Positions 56,689 through 64,000 of a stretch of DNA of 64,000 nucleotides are shown piece after piece. Source of the DNA: Avena insularis (taxonomy: Eukaryota > Streptophyta > Magnoliopsida > Poales > Poaceae); NCBI GenBank assembly GCA_023614405.1, contig CM042689.1:330064305-330128304 (forward strand). The letters are read 5' to 3'. The notes below the pieces were generated by a model. The model was not told the origin of the DNA. It did no database searches and saw only the letters and a list, made by a program, of their open reading frames with translations. Position 1 is the stretch's first letter. Every line of letters starts with the position of its first letter. The position numbers and the translations under genes were made by a program.

Positions 56689-58270
56689 ATGGCCATTGGT
56701 ACCGTCCTCAGGGCGAGCCTCCTGTGCGTTCTTGCGGCGACCCTGGTATGGGCTGGAAGTGACAACCCGCCGTCACCGTCGAGCAATTCCAGCGCGCCAT
56801 CGGCGCCCGCTGTTGGCAGCAACGTCGCGTGCAAGGACATAGACGGAAAGCGGAAAGGGTGCACGGGCACTTGCCCGGCCGACTGCCCCGAACACTGTCT
56901 CGTTTTCTGCCCCGGCTGTCGGACATTCTGCCGTAAGTTCTCCTGGGTACTCTCATGCGGCATGAACGGAGTTTTCTCATCCCCAACTGCTACCTAATTA
57001 ATCGCTGCAGGACCCGACCAGGTACGCTCGACGTCGAAGCAGCCGGTGCGGCCGCCTGCGATGTTCGTATTTGGCGACGGGCAGCTGGACATCGGCAATA
57101 GCAACGTGCTGTCTATGGGAGACTACGACGTGCCGCATGACGAACAGCAGACGTTGGATGGTCAGTGGGCCGGGACCGATGGAGACAACACGGCTCAGTT
57201 CATCGGTACGTGTTATGTTAGCCATATATATCTACCAGAGTATCGATCTTAAATGTTCACTAGGCGATCAAAATTGATCGATCGATCCGTATTGCCTATA
57301 CAGCGAAATTCATGGGATTCCAGGGGAGCCCCCCAGCTTACCTGACGATGCCCAGGCCTATCCACGTCGATCAGGGTTTCACCGGAATCAACTATGCCTG
57401 CGGAGGCGCCGGGCTTCGGGACCTGGACCCTAATGTAAGTGGGCATACAATTCTTTTTTCCAGCCAATCCAAGGATCCTCAAGGCACATTCTGAATGTAT
57501 TCACGTATATATGCAGATGGACGGATGGCTGACGATCCCGATGTCGAAGCAACTGCAGCAATTCGCGGCAACAAGGGCCCAAATGGAGGCGAAGCTGGGT
57601 GCCCAGCGGGCGAGGGACCTCCTCGCCAAATCCTTCTTCCTGATCGAGGTCGGCGGCGTGGACCTCACGCATATCTTGCCCTACCCCTACGGCCGAACGG
57701 AGGTCCTGGACCTCCTCGGCATGTACGGAGACAAGATCAGATCCCTGTACGACATGGGAGCGAGGAGGTTCGGGCTGATAAACGTCGGGCTCATCGGGAA
57801 CGCGCCAAACGTCGGCGGCGGGTACGACCCCGTGGACATGAACAGGCACGCCGCCGAGTTCAACGACGGGGTCAAGCTCCTCCTGGGCGGCCTCGCCAGA
57901 ACCCTGCCTGGCCTTCGGTACTCCATCGCAGACATGTACAGCTTCACCGAGACCGTCTTCGCCAATCCATCAGCTTACGGTGAGTCGTACGACTTCATCC
58001 ATGGCCGCCCAGTTTCAGAGCTGACCTAGTGCCTCGTTAATTAACCGTGCAGGATTCGAGGACATCCAGTCCGCGTGTAGCCTATACGGCAGCACCGAGC
58101 AGCCGACGGATGATTCGCCACACTGTGACAACCCCGCGCAACACTGGTACTGGGATGACAAGGGTTATATCACAGAGCACGCGGCTAATCTGGCTGCCAC
58201 CGCCTTCTTCTACGGTCCGCCCCAGTTTACAGCGCCTGTTATCTTCAGAGCACTACTTGATGAAAAATGA
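56689..58270 (+). CDS. GDSL esterase/lipase-family protein, probably non-catalytic, with Cys-rich N-terminus
   Basis: Exons 56689-56932, 57011-57205, 57304-57434, 57517-57979 and 58053-58270 have GT-AG borders in phase and give 416 aa. Residues 1-23 form a secretory signal. A Cys-rich module follows (Cys 48, 58, 62, 66, 70, 74, 77, 81; CPADCPEHC). Block I reads FVFGDGQLDIGN, with Gly105 in place of the nucleophile Ser. Block II (GINYACGGAG) keeps its Gly. Block III reads VGGVD, with Val238 in place of the oxyanion Asn. Block V keeps Asp379 but has Gly382 in place of His. The rest follows secreted plant GDSL lipases closely (ARDLLAKSFFLI, LYDMGARRFGLINV, FFYGPPQFTAPV). Hydrolase activity is therefore unlikely; a binding or structural apoplastic role is inference. 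Confidence 0.88.
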
Positions 58271-58892
58271 TGAACTTCGCTCCTCGCCGACTATTTATTA
58301 GTCGGAGTCAGACAAGTCGGTGTACTGTGATCCCGGTGGACTCGGATCTGCTATTAGTTCATGGAGATCCATGAACAATATGGTCATTGTATAGAAGAAT
58401 AATTTGGTCAGCCATGTGCCAGTTGTATCCGATGCAGAGGCACCTGAGATTCTGGCGGTTGCACTCATATATATTTCTTTGCAAATAAAATTGATATTTA
58501 CTACTTACTACACCCTCTGTTCCATAATGTAATACTAGTTTCGCGACGTAGATTAAATAGATATATTAAATCATCATCTTCTTACCCCTCTTATCATCTG
58601 TTTGGCTTAGTCTTGTTTCACGCATACATGTGATTCCACTGAAACAGTCGTATCGAAAGCTCCTATCTCTACAACATCCTTCAGACTCGTTCTCCCAATT
58701 CAACACTCAGCTTTCCCACAACTTCGCTTACACTATCGTGTCGCCTTCATAGTGCTCTCTCACTAGAGCCATCGACCACCCGCTCAACACCCTCCCTCAT
58801 TATAGACCCAACGACCCCATGTGTAGATCACCACGTACCGCGCGCCACTCCAAAATTATCTTGCCCATATAACCCCCTCTCTTTGGTTGCTC
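58271..58892. other. GDSL 3' region and intergenic DNA with a Stowaway-like end
   Basis: Near 58505-58550 'ccctctgttccataatgtaatac' matches the terminal pattern of grass Stowaway MITEs, but a matching opposite end is not evident. The rest is C/T-rich intergenic sequence with no gene. Confidence 0.45.
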
Positions 58893-59403
58893 CACTACAG
58901 AAAAGAACAAAGACGTAGCTGCCTTTCCTGGCTAGCCGACTAGCCCGGCCGTCGGCGTAGGGACGACCGTCGACGTAGATGACGGTGCCGAGGGTAGCCC
59001 TCGGTGTAGTAGCGAGGTCTGTGCCGACGGTGGCTCTCGGCGTAGATATAGCCCTCGGCGTAGCCCCAGTTCAGACACGGCGACGAAAACGGCGTTAGGC
59101 AGCCAAGCTGTGACGACGGCCAGGCCGTCGGCACAGCTCTTTGGAAAATTTTGTTTGGTCTGTGCCGACGGCTAAGCCGTCGGCGTAGGCCTCCAGATTT
59201 TTTTCTTTTTTCATTATTTTTTGAAAAATCATAACTAAATTATTCTAACTCAGAAAAATACAAATAATATATCAAAATTTGTAGAAAAATAAGATCTATC
59301 TATCTACACTCAAATATTACACATTTATAAACAAAAATTAAGTAAAATATAAAATATTATATATAGTTTAAAACATGCATTATAAATTCAAAAACAATCC
59401 AAC
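58893..59403 (+). mobile_element. CACTA element 5' end, interrupted by a Gypsy element
   Basis: The terminal CACTACAGAAAAGAAC is at 58893. It is followed by subterminal repeats built on 'gccgacgg' and 'cgtcggc' (58945-59185), the pattern seen in grass CACTA elements. It then becomes AT-rich and is cut at 59403 by the Gypsy LTR. The other end is beyond the window. The TIR differs from that of the element at 18543, so it is a different family. Confidence 0.7.
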
Positions 59404-60190
59404 TGTTGGGGAGGTGACCTCGGATAGGGTAAAGACGGGGAAAGACGAAAGGATGTTCCCCGTCCAGTTTCCGAGTTACAGTCTAAGTCGGCCTAATCCT
59501 GTAGAGGTCGGCCGATATATGAAAGAGTAGGACCCTTATGATGATAGCCAGGCATTACCCGGCCGAGATACTGCGTAAGTCGGCTGGGTTAGCCCGAGTA
59601 GTCTTGATGCATGTGAAGGACGAGCCGAGTTATGCAGGCGAGGCGAAATGATAATAAGCTTGCAGGAGAAGGAGAAGCCTAAAGTCAAACTCTAGTCACA
59701 AGCTAGGGAGAATCTGAGCAGAGCCAAGCACAAAGGACAAAGGAGCAGAGTGATAGAGGGGCAGAAGGAGGTCACGGAGGTGATAGTCCTGAAGCCCGAG
59801 GCACGCAGGAGGGGCCCTCTAGAACCTTGTCGTTATTAGAAGGACGACACGGAAAGAAGGCCGCCGAGTTACTATATTGGGACAAACATATTCCTCGAAT
59901 ATGCTTGCCATGTCAGCCCTAGAGGAACTCAGGGCTCTCCTTTATAAGGGGAGGCTTGGACCCTGAGAAGGGCATCGGCTCATTTAGTACCGTTAGGCTG
60001 GTAAAGTTCTCCCTTTCTCCTTGTATACAGCTCGAGGAGCACTTGTAGCCCAAGGAAGGAGAAATAAAGATTTTTATCTTAGTCTTTTGTGTGTAGAATC
60101 AACTACATCTTCCCTCCCCAGATCTCTCTAGCATCCATTGGCCCCATACTTTAGCCTACCCATGGCATCTGCCGTGCCACCACCACGACA
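59404..60190 (+). repeat. 5' LTR of Gypsy B
   Basis: The LTR is 787 bp, TGTTGG..CGACA. A TATA box (tttataagg, about 59940-59948) and a polyadenylation-type 'aataaag' (about 60062) are in suitable order. An ATG at 60162 opens a frame that crosses the LTR end and PBS. The right limit is set by the PBS rather than by a second LTR. Confidence 0.82.
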
Positions 60191-62744
60191 GTTGGCGCCC
60201 ACCTTGGGGCCAGCAGCGGTGCTAGCTGGAGTCATGATTCGGACGGGAAACTTCATCAACACTGGCGAGCGCATTGTCTCTGGCTTAGTCCAGAGACTTG
60301 ATCTCTGTGACTACGTCAGCGACAACGCAGGCAGCTTCAAGGGAAAAACTCCTCCGCGCAACGGCGTCTTCATCAACTTGGGCATGCACCAGATTTACGT
60401 CGGCATCGACATCTCCGGCGTTTATCCTCATCAGGTTGTTGTTGCAGGAGAACCTCCCCTTAGCGCTGCAACCTTGGTCATGCGCCAGCTGGCGTCGAGG
60501 TGATGGTAGCAGCTGGGCAAAAGGGAGCAATGGCCGGATCAAGCAGGGACCCAGCGACGGGTGTGCAAGTGGCTCCCAAACAGACTGCTCCACAACCCAC
60601 CGAGGTAATTCCTTCAGCGGCCAACCAGGCCAAGGTGCAAGAAACAACCCCAAAGGCACCAAGGGTAAGAGGGCCACCTCTGGAAAGACCAGAGAACATT
60701 CTTCAGGCAACTATAGATAATCTGACTACACCTGTAGCGCCGATACTTGATCCGGCAAATGCTCAGGCAGAGTTGGAAGAGACCAGGCAAAAAGTGCTAG
60801 TAGAGGCAAAAAAAAGGTGTCGGCCTTGCAGGAGTCCTTAAACAGGACCCTGCGAGAATATGCCAGGGCAAACAAGCTTGACGTTGCCCCCGAGCGGGTT
60901 GACGAGTTGAGATTAAGAGGAAAGAACCTCATAGATGATATCAACAAGGAGCATGATGCTCATAAGGCAGAATCAGTTGATATAGGCTTGCCGAGGTACA
61001 GTACCCCGGCAAAGAACCTGAGAGCGGCAAATGCCGCAGCATTAGAGCTAGAAGGATTGACCGGCGAAGCCCGGCAGAAACAACAAGAAAGAGTGAATGA
61101 GCTGGTACGCATCGTGAACCAGCAGAATGAAGAGATGCTCAGAGTAGACCCGGCGAGGCTAGGTGCCTCACGAATGGTTCACTCGGCTGGAGCAGCACCT
61201 GCCTTATCTGTGGCAGCAGCATCTTCACCCGGAAACAATGCACGGAAGGACAGAGCGGTAACTTCGGGAAAGAGAAACAAGCAAATTGTTCCATATGATC
61301 CGGCGATAGCCTGAAAAGCAAATGAGAACAGAGGCAATGGAAGGCGAGGTAATAGTGGCGAGAGAAACCCCGGCCGTGCCGAGAAAGGCAGCGGAAGCCG
61401 AGGCAATGGAGATCTCGGAAGAGGGAATCACGAGAACAATATTCCGGTCGAAAGAAGGAGAGAACCACCACCCAACCTGCAGCCGAGACAGGAACCTCGG
61501 CAGGAAAGAGAAGTTAGACCAGTTCGCCACAATCAGGTGAATGAGAGGTATAATGATGGCTATTCCGAGATGGAATATGCGATTCATGGTGGAAATAACC
61601 ACTATGGGATGCAGGAAAGAGTTCTGTACAGAGATTTGCCGTCAACTGACGCTAGAGTGAAGCTGGACCGGCTATACCGGTCCGAACTGTTAGAAGAACA
61701 GGGTCCACCAGGTCCGGCATGCTTCGGACCTCGGATCATGGGCGAGCCGCCTGTGCCGAACTTTCAGCTGGCGAGAGGCACAAAAACATATAATGGGATC
61801 ACCAAACCACAGGATTGGTTGATTGGTTATGCCACTGCAGTAAAAATAGCTGGCGGAAACTTACGATGGGCAGTGCGATATGTCCCGCAAATGTTGGAAG
61901 GACCAGCTAGAGTATGGCTGAATAATCTGCTAGCAGGCAGCATCAACTGTTGGTTGGATTTTGAAGAAATGTTCGTTAGCAACTTCACTAGTACTTACAA
62001 GAGGCCAAACAGGCCGCAACAACTACCATGTGCAAGCAAAGGCCGAATGAGACAGACAGAGAGTTTTTAACTCGGTGGTGTAACCTGAGAAATTCGTGTG
62101 AAGGAGTTATAGAATCACAAGCAATAGCTTGGTTCGCTCAAGGATGCCGCTATGCCAGTGTACTATGGCAGCGACTGCAAAGAGATATGCCAACCACATT
62201 GGCAGAAACCATCAGAATAGCGGATTCCTATGCATTGGGGGATCCGACGCAACCAGAATTAATGTCGGCAGATCATCGGGAACATCAAGATCAATATGCA
62301 AGAGATGTGGCCGGGTCATCCAGGCGCAATGACTTCAGAGGAAGAAGAAGAGAAGAAAGACCAGATTATAGATATGGTTCAACTCAGGTGGCAGCAGTGG
62401 TGCAAGATCAGCCGAGTCACGGAAATAGTCAACGGCAAAAGAATTGTCCTCAGCAATGGACACCAAGGAATGAAGGGAAAAGACAGTGGACACCAGAGCA
62501 AAAGAAGCAATGGCAGGAGAGGCCGAAGTACACGTTTGAGTCTATGTTAGATCAGCCGTGTAAATTTCACACGTCAAACCCGGCCAGGCCGACCAACCAT
62601 ACAACCCGCCAATGTGCATGGATGAAAAATGCAATGGGTAACCCCGCGGGCATACAGACAGCGCCTCTCAGCAAGAGATCAGCCACGATTGATCGGAGCA
62701 AATGCACAGCAACTGATGTTACCACCTCCTCCCCCGAGGTATGA
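60162..62744 (+). pseudogene. Gypsy B gag, frame-broken
   Basis: The leader frame (60162-60503) crosses the PBS as PPPRQLAPTLGPA and contains a leader segment (NGVFINLGMHQIYVGIDI). Further pieces lie at 60500-60841, 60817-61314 (coiled-coil-like), 61537-62070 (gag core: NFQLARGTKTYNGITKPQDW, GPARVWLNNLLAGSINCW) and 62028-62744 (ETDREFLTRWCNLRNSCEG, then Arg/Gln-rich tail and a CxxH segment). Shifts near 60490, 60830, 61320-61530 and 62040 break it. Order and motifs are those of Tat-type gag. Confidence 0.85.
60191..60210 (+). other. Primer-binding site of Gypsy B
   Basis: TTGGCGCCCACCTTGGGGCC abuts the LTR end. It differs in few positions from the Tat element's TGGCGCCCACCGTGGGGC, indicating related primer use. 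The tRNA is not assigned. Confidence 0.8.
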
Positions 62745-62907
62745 AAACTCGGACCGGAGAGATGTGGTGCATCAAGTGATAAACCAAGGTCCGGATGGAA
62801 GGACAAATCCAGGAAATAATGGATGCAATGATTACAGAGAACATCACCAATCATATTGCGTGTTCACAACAGAACAGCAAGACAAGCAGAGTATATAGCG
62901 TCGGCAT

Positions 62908-63579
62908 ATGGAAGTAAATGCAGTTATGCCGGCAGTACCAAGATATGTGCCTTGGTCGGATCAAGAAATAACTTGGAGCATAAAGGATCACCCCAAGATA
63001 ATGCCGAGTCCAGGGTCGTATGCACTCGTGTTAGATCCGACATTTGTCGGACCGAGCATTAATGTGAAATTTTCAAAAGTACTCATTGACAATGGGAGCA
63101 GTATCAATATCATATACAAAGATACAATGCATAAACTCGGAATATCGCAGAACATGCTGCAGTCCACGAGGACCACATTCCATGGGATAGTTCCAGGGCT
63201 TTCATGCGAACCCATTGGAAAGGTTCGAGTGGATGTGTTATTCGGCACAAGAGATAACTGCAGAGCAGAAAATTTAGAGTTTGAAGTGGTGGATCTAGAG
63301 AGTTGCTATCATGCTCTACTCGGACAGCCAGCATTGGCCAAATTCATGGGCAGCTGCCACATAACTTACCTGAAAATGAAGTTACCCGGACCACAAGGGG
63401 TGATAACAGAGTGGGGATTACAGAAGTCAATGGAATGTGCTTCACCGGTCAAATCTGGCGAATCATTGGTAATAGCAAGAGAAAAAGAAGGATTCAGAGG
63501 TAGCACCCTCCTCGCAAGACAAATTGAATATGCCGATATTAGCCAACCCGCATGGAAGTGTCTCCTTTCAGCCGACTAA
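62908..63579 (+). pseudogene. Gypsy B aspartic protease region
   Basis: The 223-codon frame has the active-site context VLIDNGSSINIIYKD. The catalytic Asp is present, with Asn where Ser/Thr is usual after it. It parallels the Tat element's protease (TFHGIVPG, YHALLGQPALAKF). The frame ends at 63579, before RT. Confidence 0.85.
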
Positions 63580-63594
63580 AGAAACAAAAAAGTT

Positions 63595-64000
63595 CCAGAT
63601 AGATGAGCAGTTCCCAGAGTGCACTGTCACCATTGGTGCCGGCCTAGATGCTAAATAGGAAAGCGAGCTCACCAACTTCCTCCGTGAGAATCGGGATATC
63701 TTTTCATGGTCAACTCAGGATCTGCAAGGTGTGCCGAGGGAGTTGGCTGAGCACTCTCTGAATGTAACGCCAGGAGCAAGGCTGGTGAAGCAACCTCTCC
63801 GCCGCTTCGCCGAGGACAGGAGAAAAATAATAGGGGATGAAATAGCTCGGCTCCTTGCGGCCGGGTTCATCATGGAGGTGTTGTATCCGAATTGGCTATC
63901 GAACCCGGTGCTAGTGGAAAAGAAGAAGGATGATCCAAATGTAGCCATTGTATGGCGAATGTGTATCGATTACACGAACCTCAACAAGGCGTGTCCAAAA
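63595..64000 (+). pseudogene. Gypsy B reverse transcriptase, N-terminal part
   Basis: Reading reaches ENRDIFSWSTQDLQGVPREL, then PLRRFAEDRRKIIGDEIARL, AAGFIMEVLYPNWLSNPVLV and MCIDYTNLNKACPK at the window edge. A stop (tag, near 63656) lies in the linker. The catalytic YVDD block is outside the window. Confidence 0.88.

Larger units (their letters stand above)
59404..64000 (+). mobile_element. Gypsy LTR retrotransposon B, 5' part (runs off the window)
   Basis: The 5' LTR (59404-60190) is followed by a PBS, gag, protease and the start of RT, all on the plus strand. Gag and protease sequences are related to those of the Tat element (leader block, gag core, protease context). It lies inside the CACTA element starting at 58893. 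The 3' LTR and target duplication are outside the window. Confidence 0.9.

Noticed and set aside
1..64000. CRISPR arrays, operons, prophage, rRNA operon or intact tRNA genes
   Set aside because: None seen. The content is plant nuclear. The only 5S-like sequence is the segment inside the Cassandra LTR.

Overview
The window looks like nuclear DNA from a grass (Poaceae). It combines GC-rich, intron-containing plant genes with nested LTR retrotransposons, CACTA-type DNA transposon ends, a Cassandra LTR carrying a 5S rRNA segment, a tRNA-derived SINE and a LINE fragment. Nothing looks prokaryotic. The species cannot be fixed from sequence alone.

Three host genes are supported. (1) A complete 8-exon mitochondrial LpxB homologue (lipid-A-disaccharide synthase), 6125-14834, plus strand. 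All splice phases fit, giving 470 codons. (2) A single-exon AP2/ERF transcription factor, 16975-17481, minus strand, with a perfect 24-bp palindrome directly upstream of its TATA-like box. (3) A 5-exon GDSL-lipase-family gene, 56689-58270, plus strand, with an intact 416-codon frame. It has lost the nucleophile Ser, the block-III Asn and the catalytic His, and it carries an N-terminal Cys-rich module.

Most of the rest is a Russian doll. A LINE-type coding remnant (zinc-binding plus RNase H region, minus strand) is split between 18180-18542 and 53784-54750. It is interrupted by a CACTA-like element (5' end at 18543). That element was entered by a Copia element (18643-25193, TSD CATGC) and by a SIRE-like Copia element (25854-53219, minus strand, TSD ATATT). 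The SIRE-like element was in turn entered by a solo Cassandra LTR (26187-26469, TSD CTATC) and by a 15.7-kb Tat-type Gypsy element (35266-50977, minus strand, TSD ACTAG). The Tat element carries a spliced antisense gene, runs of repeated polypurine-like motifs, two gag-like modules and the scar of a tandem copy. The right edge of the window (59404-64000) is the 5' half of another Gypsy element, inserted in a second CACTA end (58893 onward).

Region by region: 1-6124 is repeat-rich intergenic DNA with two pairs of diverged repeat ends. 6125-14834 is LPXB; its 3.4-kb intron 6 holds a ~1.1-kb-arm inverted repeat of Gypsy gag sequence and a SINE. 14835-16974 is intergenic. 16975-17600 is the ERF gene and promoter. 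18180-54750 is the nested cluster. 55050-58270 is the GDSL gene with a duplicated upstream block. 58271-64000 is transposons. The host genes do not form a pathway. The notable biology is the foldback inside an LPXB intron, the apparently dead but maintained GDSL protein, and the unusual architecture of the Tat and Copia elements.
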